A DNA stretch of 64,000 nt from Desulfuribacillus stibiiarsenatis (GCF_001742305.1 NZ_MJAT01000012.1:124001-188000); one strand, 5' to 3'; counted from the stretch's first letter, positions 1 through 8,751 are shown. Numbers and translations: made by a program. Notes: generated by a model not told the origin, from the sequence alone.

Positions 1-144
1 TTACGCTATTTGCAAGATATGACGTATAAAGAGATAGCTGATATCTTGGAGATACCTGAGAATACAGTAAAGACCCATCTCTTCCGGGCACGAAAACATC
101 TTAAAGAGTTACTACGAACTTCAATGTGTGGGGGGGTGTCATAA
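1..144 (+). CDS. RNA polymerase ECF sigma factor, C-terminal end (partial)
   Basis: Open from the first base of the window and ending at TAA 142-144, so only the last 47 codons are present. The peptide has the sigma-70 region 4 helix-turn-helix pattern (TYKEIADIL, then IPENTVKTHLFRARKHLKE), which binds the -35 element. The stop codon overlaps the ATG of the next gene (TAATG), and that next gene encodes a zinc-finger anti-sigma protein, so the two are a sigma/anti-sigma pair. Which stimulus it answers to cannot be read from this fragment. Confidence 0.85.
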   Translation, partial: LRYLQDMTYKEIADILEIPENTVKTHLFRARKHLKELLRTSMCGGVS

Positions 145-1709
145 TGCATTGCGAAAAATATGAAGTTAACATTCAACGGTATTTAGATAATGATTTGACA
201 GAAGCGGAGATTGCGGAGCTTTTACAGCACTTAGAAGAATGTCCCGCTTGTAAACAAGAATATGATGAATTTCAAAAACTGCATCAGCAATTACTCGAAC
301 TTCCGCAAGTGACAATGGAAGATAGCTGTATTGATGACATTTTAAGTCGAATTGATTCAGGGGAAATAATACAGCAAAATAAGCAAATGGAAGAAAAGCC
401 CAGTACAGAAGACGTAGTGAAACAACGACCGTTGTTCAATCGATATAAGCAGTATCTAGCACCAGTGGCAATTGCTGCTTCGATTCTGATTGCCATACTC
501 ATAAGCAATGGTTCGTTCCTAAATGGCGACCCATATGCAGGGGAAGCACCTCGGGTCATGGAAGACTTAGAGCTTTCGATGGAAGCTATACCAAGCCCAG
601 CTGATCCTGCTAACGAGTTCACTAACGACGGCCGAGATGCTCGTAACTTCAGTCTTTCGATAGCAGAAGAACAAAGTCATATGAAAAAGTTTGGTGTGGA
701 TCGATCATTACTAAAAGACATGATGTTTAAGACAGAAGATATCAATCGTGCACCACGTGTCATCCAAACTTGGGTTGAATCATCCAAGGATATCTTCGCG
801 GGACAATCCTATGCACTGAATGGAAAAACATACATTTTCGTTTCTTTAGGGAAGAAAACGACATCTGGTTTTGCGGTAAATATAGACAAAGTATACGTTT
901 TAGAAGATGCATTATACATCTTCACAAAGATTAAAGAGCCTAGATTTAATGAGGTTGTGACAGAAACAACATCGTATCCAACAGCATTGGTGGTTGTGGA
1001 TGGAGAGTATCAAAATGTGAATTTTAACGACTGGCAAGGGGCAGAAATAGAAGTTTGGATTCCAGAGATTTATGGTATAGAATCGATATCAGAATTCCAG
1101 CAGTCTAGCTCTGAACTCATTAAAGTAGCATCTCCACAAGCGAATGCAACTCTTAAGGATTCAATTATGATACAAGGCATTGCACGAACTTTTGATGCGA
1201 CAGTCTACTATCGTGTCATTACAGAGAAGCAGGAAGAGCTTGCGAGTGGATCGTTCTTTGCTACGAAAGGGATTCCGGATTGGGGATATTTTGAGCAAGA
1301 AATATTCTTTGAATTACCGCAAAATCTTGCATCACAAGCGTATGTAGAATTATATGAATTAAGCTTACGAGATGGCGGGAAACTTGGCACGGTGACCATA
1401 CCTGTAAAATTAGAAAATACTGAGGATCGGCAAGCGATACAGCAGAAACATTGGGTTAGCTATCTAGTCAAAGCAATTGATTCTGGCAAACAACGGATTC
1501 AAGTGGAACAATTATCAGTGGATGCTAGAGATATTAAAGCGCCGAATATGATTGATATGAAGAACATTCCGATAATCCGCGATATTTCAACAGATAAAGT
1601 AAATACTGCAGTAAAGCATGCAGCGTTTGCGGATATCCAGTTGAACACAGAAATTGGTGCGTTGTTCACACCCGAGGGAAAGCTAATACAAATATATATA
1701 TTCGACTAA
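144..1709 (+). CDS. Membrane anti-sigma factor with zinc finger and Gmad2-like domain
   Basis: The protein is about 521 residues from ATG 144; a GTG at 126 would add six residues but lies inside the sigma gene and has no better ribosome site. The N-terminus carries a zf-HC2 anti-sigma zinc finger (H2, C3, then CPAC near residues 33-36), followed by one membrane helix at about 105-122 and a long external part. Around residues 320-420 there is a pattern (SPQANATL, IQGIARTFDATVYYRV, PDWGYFEQEI, LYELSLRDGG) typical of the Gmad2 immunoglobulin-like domain found in spore germination and anti-sigma proteins. It should hold the preceding sigma factor at the membrane. The external ligand is unknown. 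The zinc finger is clear; the Gmad2 call is good but not certain. Confidence 0.8.
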   Translation: MHCEKYEVNIQRYLDNDLTEAEIAELLQHLEECPACKQEYDEFQKLHQQLLELPQVTMEDSCIDDILSRIDSGEIIQQNKQMEEKPSTEDVVKQRPLFNRYKQYLAPVAIAASILIAILISNGSFLNGDPYAGEAPRVMEDLELSMEAIPSPADPANEFTNDGRDARNFSLSIAEEQSHMKKFGVDRSLLKDMMFKTEDINRAPRVIQTWVESSKDIFAGQSYALNGKTYIFVSLGKKTTSGFAVNIDKVYVLEDALYIFTKIKEPRFNEVVTETTSYPTALVVVDGEYQNVNFNDWQGAEIEVWIPEIYGIESISEFQQSSSELIKVASPQANATLKDSIMIQGIARTFDATVYYRVITEKQEELASGSFFATKGIPDWGYFEQEIFFELPQNLASQAYVELYELSLRDGGKLGTVTIPVKLENTEDRQAIQQKHWVSYLVKAIDSGKQRIQVEQLSVDARDIKAPNMIDMKNIPIIRDISTDKVNTAVKHAAFADIQLNTEIGALFTPEGKLIQIYIFD

Positions 1710-1735
1710 CACCGCAAACGCGGTGTTTTTTTTGT
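1708..1735 (+). terminator. Rho-independent terminator after the anti-sigma gene
   Basis: An 8 bp stem AACACCGC/GCGGTGTT with a four-base loop starts at the stop codon and is followed by a T-rich run. It ends the sigma/anti-sigma operon. Confidence 0.85.
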
Positions 1736-1785
1736 TTTTTATACATAAAAATTATAGAAGACTTAAAGTGTTAGGAAGTGTTGCT

Positions 1786-2187
1786 ATGAAACAATTACCT
1801 ACTATTGATCATATTGGGATTGCCGTTGAAGACCTGGACGATGCGAAATATCTTTATGAATCTCTATTAGGTTTTCAATATATAGGTACATTTACTGTTC
1901 CAAATCAAAGGGTAAAGGTTGGAATTCTTCAGGCAGCAAATATCAGAATCGAATTACTGCAAGCAATCGATGAAGATAGCGTAATCCATCGATTTATACA
2001 GCAGAAGGGACCAGGTATACATCATATCGCTCTAGAGGTATCTGATATGCAGCATACGATCAAAACATTGAAAGAAAAGAATATTGAATTACTCGAGCCT
2101 GTACATGCGAAAGGTGTCAATCATTCACAAATTGTCTTTATCCATCCTAAATCAATGTCTGGGGTGTTATTAGAGCTATGCCAGTAG
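1786..2187 (+). CDS. mce: Methylmalonyl-CoA epimerase (YqjC-like)
   Basis: A 133-residue protein of the glyoxalase/VOC fold that interconverts (R)- and (S)-methylmalonyl-CoA in propionyl-CoA metabolism. Start ATG 1786 is chosen because the peptide then opens with the family's MKQLPTIDHIGIAVEDLDDA pattern and AGGAAG lies just upstream; the longer frame overlaps the terminator. Metal ligands are expected at H of DHIGIAV, at Q/E in the middle (RIELLQ), at H of GIHHIALEV and at the E of VLLELC. It lies directly before a carboxyltransferase gene and an M20 peptidase gene, the same order as yqjC-yqjD-yqjE of Bacillus subtilis. Confidence 0.88.
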   Translation: MKQLPTIDHIGIAVEDLDDAKYLYESLLGFQYIGTFTVPNQRVKVGILQAANIRIELLQAIDEDSVIHRFIQQKGPGIHHIALEVSDMQHTIKTLKEKNIELLEPVHAKGVNHSQIVFIHPKSMSGVLLELCQ

Positions 2188-2254
2188 TTAGCTTTGCAAT
2201 GAAAAAGCAGGACATTAAAAATTTTTGGACATGAAACATTGATGAGGTGAAACG

Positions 2255-3646
2255 ATGGATAAAATGAGAGAGAAAATTAGAATATTGTGTGATCAAGATA
2301 GTTTTGAAGAAATTAATGCATTCGTGACATCAAGAATGAGTCAAGGCGTATATAAACAAAACAGCATGGGGGACGGTGTAATCACGGGTTATGCAACCAT
2401 AGCGAATCGAAAAGTGTTTATATACGGACAAGATTTCACCTTTTGTGGCGGATCATTAGGAGAAATGCATGGCAAAAAAATTGCGCATTTATATGAGCTC
2501 GCGGAGAAATGTGGCTCTCCAGTTATCGGACTCATACACTCTGGGGGTGCAAGAATTAACGAGGGTGTCTTAGCCCTCGATAGCTATGGCCATATTTTTC
2601 GCAAAAACGTTGAATTATCAGGGAAAATACCGCAGATATCAATTATTCTAGGCCCTTGTGCTGGGGGAGCTGTTTACTCACCTGCTTTAACGGATTTTGT
2701 ATGTATGGTAGAGAATCAAAGCCAGATGTTTATTACCGGACCGAAAGTCATTGAGGTAATATCTGGTGAAAAAATCATTGCCAATGATTTAGGTGGAACT
2801 AATATCCATGCCAATTCCAGTGGAGTGTGTCATTTAGTGCGAGAATCAGAAGAAGAGATGTTTCATTCGATTCAACAATTACTTGAATATATACCGCAGA
2901 ATCATCAAGAATATCCTAGGAATATAGAGTACATAGGGGAACTCTATAATGAAATGCTAGAAGCATGTATACCATATGAGAAGAATAAGACTTACGATAT
3001 GCGGAATATTGTATTAGAGCTAATGGATAATCATAGGTTTTTTGAAATCCAAGCAACCTATGCGAAGAACATTATGATTGGTTTTGGAAGAGTAGGTGGT
3101 CACACGATTGCCATAGTTGCCAACCAACCAAAATATCGAGCAGGTGGAATTGATATTGACGCATCCGATAAAGCTGCAAGGTTTATCAGATTCTGCGATT
3201 GCTTCAATATACCGATTCTTACTATTATTGATGTTCCAGGCTTTATTCCTGGTCAGCAACAGGAGGCACTAGGGATTATCCGACATGGAGCGAAGTTATT
3301 ATATGCTTATGCAGAGGCTACTGTACCTAAGATCTCGCTAGTTGTAAGAAAGGCATATGGAGGCGCATATGTAGCTTTAAATAGTAAGAGTATTGGTGCA
3401 GATATGGTATTCGCTTGGCCAACAGCAGAAATATCTGTTATGGGACCTCAGGGTTTACAAGCTATAATGAAAGACACTAAGAACAGTCCTGATTCTGATC
3501 CAATGATAGCTGCTTCATATGGACTTATTGATGAAATCATAAATCCAAACGAAACAAGAAGGAAACTTAAAAGCGCCTTGATGTGTCTACAAACAAAATC
3601 AAATCCACAAAAGCATTCAAAAAAACATGGGAACATCCCATTGTAA
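2255..3646 (+). CDS. yqjD: Acyl-CoA carboxyltransferase subunit (propionyl/methylmalonyl-CoA type, YqjD-like)
   Basis: 463 residues, crotonase-superfamily carboxyltransferase related to propionyl-CoA carboxylase beta and methylmalonyl-CoA decarboxylase alpha. Seen are GGSLGEMHGKKI, IHSGGARINEGV, the oxyanion-type GPCAGGAVYSPALTDF, the second-half motif DVPGFIPGQQQE, RKAYGGAYVAL, and the family ending KKHGNIPL. It is about 40-50 residues shorter than common members because the usual basic N-terminal stretch is missing; the start ATG 2255 has GAGGTG nine bases upstream. No biotin carrier or biotin carboxylase gene is nearby, so the partner subunits must lie elsewhere, or the enzyme works as a decarboxylase component. 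The substrate is inferred from the adjacent epimerase. Confidence 0.85.
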   Translation: MDKMREKIRILCDQDSFEEINAFVTSRMSQGVYKQNSMGDGVITGYATIANRKVFIYGQDFTFCGGSLGEMHGKKIAHLYELAEKCGSPVIGLIHSGGARINEGVLALDSYGHIFRKNVELSGKIPQISIILGPCAGGAVYSPALTDFVCMVENQSQMFITGPKVIEVISGEKIIANDLGGTNIHANSSGVCHLVRESEEEMFHSIQQLLEYIPQNHQEYPRNIEYIGELYNEMLEACIPYEKNKTYDMRNIVLELMDNHRFFEIQATYAKNIMIGFGRVGGHTIAIVANQPKYRAGGIDIDASDKAARFIRFCDCFNIPILTIIDVPGFIPGQQQEALGIIRHGAKLLYAYAEATVPKISLVVRKAYGGAYVALNSKSIGADMVFAWPTAEISVMGPQGLQAIMKDTKNSPDSDPMIAASYGLIDEIINPNETRRKLKSALMCLQTKSNPQKHSKKHGNIPL

Positions 3647-3736
3647 TAACGTCCTATTATAGTATGGGTACAATTGCAGAGTCCCTTCACGTTGTGATAT
3701 CATGTGTTTACATTTTTAGAACAGGAGGCAATATTT

Positions 3737-4861
3737 GTGATCAATGAGAAACGACTTTTAGAGCAGTTTTTAGCATTGGTAAAAATCGATAGTGAGACTA
3801 GAAATGAGCGTTTAATCGTCAATGAGTTATTAGAGATAATTCAAAATATGGGATATAATGCAGTGGAAGATGATTCTGCTACAAAAGCACAAGTAGGAGC
3901 AGGGAATATTATTGTTACAATACCTGGAACGAAAAAAGCGAAGAGTATTATGTTTACAGCACATGTGGATACAGTAGTACCAGGTAAGAATATTCAGCCA
4001 GTCGTTAAGGATGGGTATGTGTATTCTTGTGGAAAAACAATATTAGGCTCAGATGATAAAGCAGGAGTAGCAGCAATCCTTGAAATGGCGCATGTCATTC
4101 GTGAGCAGCAAATGGAGCATGGAAATATACTTATAATCTTAACAGTTGGTGAGGAATGCGGTTTATTAGGGTCTAAGAACATCAATCGCGATCTTTTGAA
4201 AGCTGACATGGGAGTTGCCTTAGATAGTAACGGGAATGTAGGGCGAATTGTAATTCAAGGGCCAGTGCAGAAGACTTTACAAGCAACAATCACAGGAAAA
4301 GCTGCCCATGCAGGAGTAAATCCTGAAGATGGAATTAGTGCAATTGAAATTGCTGCTGAAGCGATTTACCACATGCCCTTAGGTAGAATTGATAAAGAAT
4401 CGACAGCTAATATTGGAATCATTGAAGGAGGCAAGGCAACCAATATCGTCTGTGAATCGATAACTCTCAAAGGCGAAGCTAGAAGCTTAAATCGAGAAAA
4501 ATTGGCCAGACAAATTTCAGCTATGGAAGCTGAACTTCATAAAGCAACGGAAAAACGCGGAGCTACTATAGCTTTAGATATTATCGAAGAATATCCAGAG
4601 TTTTCGTTTACAGAGCAGGATGAAGAAATAAAGATTGTGAAGAAAGCTATGGAGAACATTGGAGTTATCCCTGAGCTCGTGGGTAGTGGCGGCGGAAGTG
4701 ATGCTAACATCTTTAACGGATATGGGATTCGCACACTAAACTTGGGTATAGGTATGGAGAATATTCATTCCGTCAATGAACGTATTGAAATTGAACAGAT
4801 ATATCAAGCATCTCGATTGCTTGTGGAAATTGTCAAGGTTGTTGCTGATCATGATAGATAA
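3737..4861 (+). CDS. yqjE: M20-family peptidase, PepT-like tripeptidase (YqjE-like)
   Basis: About 374 residues; a cytosolic zinc aminopeptidase of the M20 family. Zinc-site motifs are TAHVDTV (His and catalytic Asp), GSDDKAGVAAILE, the catalytic glutamates in VGEECGLLGS, and AHAGVNPEDG with the late HSVNERI histidine. The start is GTG 3737, because AGGAGG lies eight bases upstream and the peptide then begins VINEKRLLEQFL as family members do; the longer frame has no ribosome site. Third gene of the yqjCDE-like cluster. The exact peptide substrate is not knowable from sequence. Confidence 0.85.
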   Translation: MINEKRLLEQFLALVKIDSETRNERLIVNELLEIIQNMGYNAVEDDSATKAQVGAGNIIVTIPGTKKAKSIMFTAHVDTVVPGKNIQPVVKDGYVYSCGKTILGSDDKAGVAAILEMAHVIREQQMEHGNILIILTVGEECGLLGSKNINRDLLKADMGVALDSNGNVGRIVIQGPVQKTLQATITGKAAHAGVNPEDGISAIEIAAEAIYHMPLGRIDKESTANIGIIEGGKATNIVCESITLKGEARSLNREKLARQISAMEAELHKATEKRGATIALDIIEEYPEFSFTEQDEEIKIVKKAMENIGVIPELVGSGGGSDANIFNGYGIRTLNLGIGMENIHSVNERIEIEQIYQASRLLVEIVKVVADHDR

Positions 4862-4920
4862 ATAATTGGCTTTGTCGCTAATATATTCTAATGGCAGTAA
4901 AAGAGAAGGAGAATCATAGT

Positions 4921-5493
4921 ATGGAAGAAAAACGCATAAAACGCCAACCAGTTTTTGATGGGAAATTGATAAAAGTGTATCAGGATACAGTACTACTTCC
5001 CAATGGCAAAGAAGCCAATCGTGAGGTCGTCGAACATCCAGGCGCTGTAGCAGTATTAGCAATTGACGAGCAAGGGCAAATCATAATAGTGAAACAATAC
5101 CGTTACCCAATGGCACAAATATCTTTGGAAATTCCCGCGGGAAAATTAGAAGAGAATGAAGATCCACTAGAATGTGCGAAACGCGAGTTAACAGAAGAAA
5201 CAGGATACATAGCAAATGCATGGAAAAAGATCATGACGCCTTATACTTCCCCTGGGTTTGCCAATGAAGTAATCCATATCTATCTAGCGCAGCAACTTGA
5301 GCAAATCGGTGCAAGCCCTGACGAGGATGAATTTGTAGAGTGTATTCATATAACGTTAGAAGACGCCTTACACATGATAGACACACAGGAAATACGAGAT
5401 GCAAAAACGATTACAGCGCTATTATGGTGGAGTACACAAAATTCCCATTTTCAGACAGAGATGAATATATTGGCGGAGTCTATGGAAAGGTGA
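4921..5493 (+). CDS. nudF: ADP-ribose pyrophosphatase (Nudix hydrolase)
   Basis: 190 residues; hydrolyses ADP-ribose to AMP and ribose 5-phosphate. A perfect Nudix box starts at GKLEENE and runs through RELTEETGY (G-x5-E-x7-RE-U-x-EE-x-G-U), preceded by the YRYPMAQISLEIPAGK pattern of the ADPRase subfamily and followed by the PGFANEVIHIY segment. ATG 4921 is chosen because GAAGGAG lies just upstream; an in-frame ATG at 4891 has none. Gene order nudF-spoIIM-fur matches Bacillus. Confidence 0.9.
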   Translation: MEEKRIKRQPVFDGKLIKVYQDTVLLPNGKEANREVVEHPGAVAVLAIDEQGQIIIVKQYRYPMAQISLEIPAGKLEENEDPLECAKRELTEETGYIANAWKKIMTPYTSPGFANEVIHIYLAQQLEQIGASPDEDEFVECIHITLEDALHMIDTQEIRDAKTITALLWWSTQNSHFQTEMNILAESMER

Positions 5494-5528
5494 AATCTTA
5501 ATACTTATAAATTTCAGTGTCATAATGG

Positions 5529-5569
5529 TTGTCCTCCATTCATAAAGTAAGAGTAAATGGGAGGGACAA
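5529..5569 (+). promoter_or_regulatory. Hairpin burying the spoIIM ribosome binding site
   Basis: TTGTCCTCCATT at 5529-5540 can pair with AATGGGAGGGACAA at 5556-5569, leaving two single-G bulges. The right arm contains the whole Shine-Dalgarno GGGAGGG of spoIIM (5559-5565), three bases before the start codon region at 5572. Read-through RNA from nudF would have its ribosome site paired. There is no T-run, so it is not a normal terminator. Confidence 0.5.
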
Positions 5570-5571
5570 AC

Positions 5572-6198
5572 ATGATTAGTAGAATCTTTCAATCGACACA
5601 TAGATTTGTCAGTAATCATATACTTATCTTTATCTTTCTTTTGGTGCTTTTCTCTATTAGTATCCTCTTTGGTACACTTGTGGTACAAGCATTGCAAAGC
5701 AATCAAAAAAACGAGTTATATATGTATTTCAATAGTTTTATTAAATACAGTCATCAACATCAATTATCTACCAATCAAATCCTATGGGAAGCCCTTGGCC
5801 AAAATATTAAATTTATCGGTCTTTTATGGATCCTCGGTTTGTCAGTGATTGGATTGCCATTTATTATATTAGTTGTATTTGTGAAAGGATTTTCGATTGG
5901 ATTTACAACAACGTTTTTGCTTGAACAATACTCTTACCAGGGCATGAAGTTAGCGTTAGGGGCAATATTGCCACAGAATCTAATTATGGTACCAGTCACT
6001 ATATTGGTAGGAGTGTCAGGCATAGTATTTTCCATACAATTAATACAAAATCGTATCGTACAAGCTGGCGAACCATTGTTTTCGAAATTTTTACAATATA
6101 TATTAATTATGGTTATAAGTATTGTGTTAGTCCTGCTTGCGTCAATGTACGAAGCATATTTAGCACCATATTTTTATAAACTCTTGGAATTTGTTTGA
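5572..6198 (+). CDS. spoIIM: Stage II sporulation protein M (engulfment)
   Basis: 208 residues with several hydrophobic helices (about residues 19-40, 75-105, 125-155, 175-195), the SpoIIM/DUF95 arrangement. In Bacillus, SpoIIM is a mother-cell membrane protein that scaffolds SpoIID and SpoIIP for septal peptidoglycan thinning and engulfment. The conserved core KFIGLLWILG...VVFVKGFSIGF is present. Start ATG 5572 follows GGGAGGG; the in-frame ATG 5557 overlaps that site and is rejected. It sits between nudF and fur as in B. subtilis, where it belongs to the SigE regulon; no clear SigE promoter was found here. Confidence 0.87.
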   Translation: MISRIFQSTHRFVSNHILIFIFLLVLFSISILFGTLVVQALQSNQKNELYMYFNSFIKYSHQHQLSTNQILWEALGQNIKFIGLLWILGLSVIGLPFIILVVFVKGFSIGFTTTFLLEQYSYQGMKLALGAILPQNLIMVPVTILVGVSGIVFSIQLIQNRIVQAGEPLFSKFLQYILIMVISIVLVLLASMYEAYLAPYFYKLLEFV

Positions 6199-6289
6199 GT
6201 TATTGGTAAAAATATTTTATAATGGACACATAAATGTAGACATTGTAGATATTAGCTGTCGCATTTGCTATCGACTGGAGGGAAGGCCC

Positions 6290-6763
6290 TTGAATGAGAA
6301 ACTACATGAAATAAAGAAAATGTTGCAAGAAGATGGTTATAAACTTACTCCACAACGGGAAGCAACTGTCCGAATTTTACTAGAAAAGGATAAAGAACAT
6401 TTAAGTGCAGAAGACATTTATATGCTAGTGAAAGACAAAGCCCCAGATATAGGACTAGCTACTGTGTATCGTACATTAGAATTATTAAGTGAGCTGCGTA
6501 TTGTACATAAGTTGAATTTTGGTGATGGAGTAGCTAGATATGAAATCACCAGCGATGATGAAGGACATCATCACCACCATATTGTTTGCCTGGAATGTGG
6601 GAAGTTAGAAGAGTTTGAAGACGATTTATTAGAGGAAATTGAGAAAAGAATCGAGTCTACTAAAAATTTCCAAATAGTAGATCATAGACTTAGCTTCTTT
6701 GGATACTGCAAAGACTGCAAAGACAAGCCTAAGAGCGAACGCCCGAAGATGAAAATTGAATAA
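6290..6763 (+). CDS. fur: Ferric uptake regulator family repressor Fur
   Basis: 157 residues. The DNA-binding wing begins YKLTPQREATVRILLE and continues LSAEDIYMLVKDKAPDIGLATVYRTLELL; the metal-sensing part has GHHHHHIVCLECGKLEEF, a second histidine region DHRLSFFGYC, and a final CKDCK pair, so the structural CxxC zinc sites are complete. The start is TTG 6290, with GGAGGGAAGG at 6277-6286; the longer frame reads into spoIIM and lacks a ribosome site. Synteny (spoIIM-fur-yqzK-xerD) supports Fur rather than PerR or Zur. Confidence 0.9.
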   Translation: MNEKLHEIKKMLQEDGYKLTPQREATVRILLEKDKEHLSAEDIYMLVKDKAPDIGLATVYRTLELLSELRIVHKLNFGDGVARYEITSDDEGHHHHHIVCLECGKLEEFEDDLLEEIEKRIESTKNFQIVDHRLSFFGYCKDCKDKPKSERPKMKIE

Positions 6764-6784
6764 ATACATACATTCGATTATGCG

Positions 6785-6824
6785 AAAAAACAAGCAGGAA
6801 ATGAATCCTTGCTTGTTTTTTGTT
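6785..6824. terminator. Bidirectional terminator between fur and the cytochrome gene
   Basis: Stem AACAAGCAGGA/TCCTTGCTTGTT with A-rich left and T-rich right flanks sits between the two convergent genes, so it can serve both strands. Confidence 0.8.
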
Positions 6825-6827
6825 ATT

Positions 6828-7331
6828 TCAATAGATTTCCTGCTTGAGGGTAAATAAGTGCTCTTTGAGAATATCTTTTAGATATAAATATAGAATCTCG
6901 ATTTCCTGGTCAGAAAGAATGTGCCCGTAAACTGGCATGTGTCCTTGGCCGTAGTTGATGACTTGAACAGCCTGGTCAATGGGTAGTGGAGTCAAGTTTA
7001 CTTGGCGGCTTTCAAAAGATACAGTGAGTTGTGGGACGAGATCATGACAATTTCTACAATTTTTATTGAAGAGATCTTGCCCTGTATTCGTTGTAACTTC
7101 TGTCTCTATAGATGCTTTGCATATATTCGTTGGTTGAAATTCAGAAATATGTATTTCTTGAATCTCAGGTGGAATAGAAACGTTTTCTTCGTATCGAAGA
7201 GAAGAGCTAGACGCTGAGTAAGAACCTAAAACATAAATCACTATACATAGAAATGAACCGTATAGACCCAAATATTGAAGTTTCCTCAAGATTTCACCCG
7301 TCTCTTTAAGAAAGTGGTACTGCATAATCAT
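6828..7331 (-). CDS. Membrane-anchored monohaem c-type cytochrome
   Basis: 167 residues. An N-terminal membrane helix (about 22-38) is followed by a Ser-rich linker and a small cytochrome c domain with CRNCH at 92-96 (haem attachment) and a likely axial methionine in GHMPVYGH (M132). The pattern DLFNKNCRNCHDL and ILSDQEIEILYLYLKDIL is usual for class I cytochromes on the outer face of the membrane. It should carry electrons to a terminal reductase or oxidase. The start may be M1 or M3; neither has a strong ribosome site. It is encoded opposite to its neighbours, inside an otherwise conserved fur-yqzK-xerD order, which suggests a local insertion. Confidence 0.85.
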   Translation of the reverse strand: MIMQYHFLKETGEILRKLQYLGLYGSFLCIVIYVLGSYSASSSSLRYEENVSIPPEIQEIHISEFQPTNICKASIETEVTTNTGQDLFNKNCRNCHDLVPQLTVSFESRQVNLTPLPIDQAVQVINYGQGHMPVYGHILSDQEIEILYLYLKDILKEHLFTLKQEIY

Positions 7332-7490
7332 TAACTTTCTAACTTAGAACACTATTAAGTCTACAAGAATTATAAAAAAGTGTAAATGATTATGAACTAT
7401 AAATCATATTTAGCAAATGCCTTAAAAAGACTTCTAGTTTAATTTCTATCGAATATTTATAAATGGATAACGGTAGAAAGGACTGTTTCC

Positions 7491-7733
7491 ATGAAACGAC
7501 TAAAAATATTTAAATGCTTTGTGAAGGACAGCCTAATGTTTTTTGTAACTTTTTTCACATTAACGTTTGTCATCTACCTAGTACTGAATTTAACAGTAGG
7601 ATATATAATGCCGTACGATCGCTATCAAGAACCGTATGGGAGGGCTGTTAAAGTCGCTTCTCATGAAGATTCGACGCAACCAATGGAGCGCGTTCTCTAT
7701 CATTGGAAACATTTTATGATATATGGTGAATAA
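7491..7733 (+). CDS. yqzK: YqzK family small membrane protein (DUF4227)
   Basis: 80 residues with one membrane helix (about residues 14-38, MFFVTFFTLTFVIYLV) and a short hydrophilic tail containing MPYDRYQEPYGRAVKV, the conserved family patch. GAAAGGAC precedes ATG 7491. Size, topology and position between fur and xerD match YqzK of Bacillus. Function is unknown. Confidence 0.8.
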   Translation: MKRLKIFKCFVKDSLMFFVTFFTLTFVIYLVLNLTVGYIMPYDRYQEPYGRAVKVASHEDSTQPMERVLYHWKHFMIYGE

Positions 7734-7814
7734 ATGAACTTGCAATAAAAAGAAGGAAAAGTACATTGATGTGTTGAATTATGTTAATAAAGAAGTATTA
7801 AAGGAGTATGTGTT

Positions 7815-8720
7815 ATGAATACCTATTGCACAATAGAATTAGAAAAGTGTGTCGAGGACTTTTTTGAATATTTAACACAAGAAAGAAACCTTGCTAAGAA
7901 TACATTAGACTCCTATTCGCGTGATATTAAGCAATACATCCTATTTGTAAATACGAATGGTATGAGTAGTCAGTGGCATGGGAAACGTGCTGTCTATGAT
8001 TATCTTAAATTACTTCAAAAAATGGGTAGAGCAGCGGCTACTGTAAATAGGAACCTAGTATCTTTAAGGGCGATGTTTCAATATTTATTGCGTAAGCAAA
8101 TTGTTGAGCAAGACCCAACTTTAGACTTCGAATCTACGAAAGTAGAGAAAAAACAAACATCAGCTTTAACAATTGAAGAAATTAATGAAATTCTAGTAAA
8201 GCCTGATATGAGCACTTCTATGGGAGTACGTGACAAGGCGATGTTAGAATTGTTGTATGCAACAGGTCTTAAAGTTTCAGAACTTGTTGCCTTGAATATC
8301 TTTGATATAAATATCACTTCAGGATATATTTATTGTCGTTCAACAGGTAAAGAAAGAATTATCCCAATGGGTAAGAATGCGACTTTAGCGCAAGAGCAAT
8401 ACCTACAAGAACGAAGAAGACACTTTTTACGATCTGACGAAGAACAAGCCTTTTTCCTCAATAATCACGGTCAACGATTATCCAGACAAGGGTTTTGGAA
8501 GATTCTAAAAAAATATTCAGATATTGCAGATATTAGTAAGGAGATTACACCCCATTCGTTACGTCAATCATTTGCAACGCATCTGATTGAAAGTGGTGCT
8601 GACTTACATGCTGTAAAGGAAATGTTAGGTCACTCCGACATTGCCTCGACGCAAGTATACAAACATCACGTGAAACTAAAACTAAAGGAAGTATATAGCA
8701 GTCATCATCCCCGAGCTTAA
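7815..8720 (+). CDS. xerD: Tyrosine recombinase XerD, with altered catalytic residues
   Basis: 301 residues, the normal XerD length, with the core-binding domain (about 10-95) and the catalytic domain (about 115-295). XerD with XerC resolves chromosome dimers at dif. The HxxR pair ([13 protein letters not shown]247 and R250), the GH histidine (LGHSD, H273) and the nucleophile Tyr282 are present. Two other catalytic positions are changed: ATGLRVSEL of the family reads ATGLKVSEL (K153 for the first Arg), and the beta-hairpin GKGxKER reads STGKER, one residue shorter and without the usual catalytic Lys. The frame is intact and gene order (yqzK-xerD-deoB) is that of the true XerD. It may be weak, or inactive without a partner. 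Confidence 0.88.
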   Translation: MNTYCTIELEKCVEDFFEYLTQERNLAKNTLDSYSRDIKQYILFVNTNGMSSQWHGKRAVYDYLKLLQKMGRAAATVNRNLVSLRAMFQYLLRKQIVEQDPTLDFESTKVEKKQTSALTIEEINEILVKPDMSTSMGVRDKAMLELLYATGLKVSELVALNIFDINITSGYIYCRSTGKERIIPMGKNATLAQEQYLQERRRHFLRSDEEQAFFLNNHGQRLSRQGFWKILKKYSDIADISKEITPHSLRQSFATHLIESGADLHAVKEMLGHSDIASTQVYKHHVKLKLKEVYSSHHPRA

Positions 8721-8735
8721 ACTTGGGGATGTCTT
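8706..8735 (+). terminator. Probable terminator overlapping the xerD stop codon
   Basis: A 10 bp stem CATCCCCGAG/CTTGGGGATG (one G-T pair) with loop CTTAAA contains the xerD stop and is followed by TCTTTC. The short T run makes it a weak terminator or attenuator ahead of deoB. Confidence 0.55.
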
Positions 8736-8751
8736 TCATAGGAGGGTTCGT

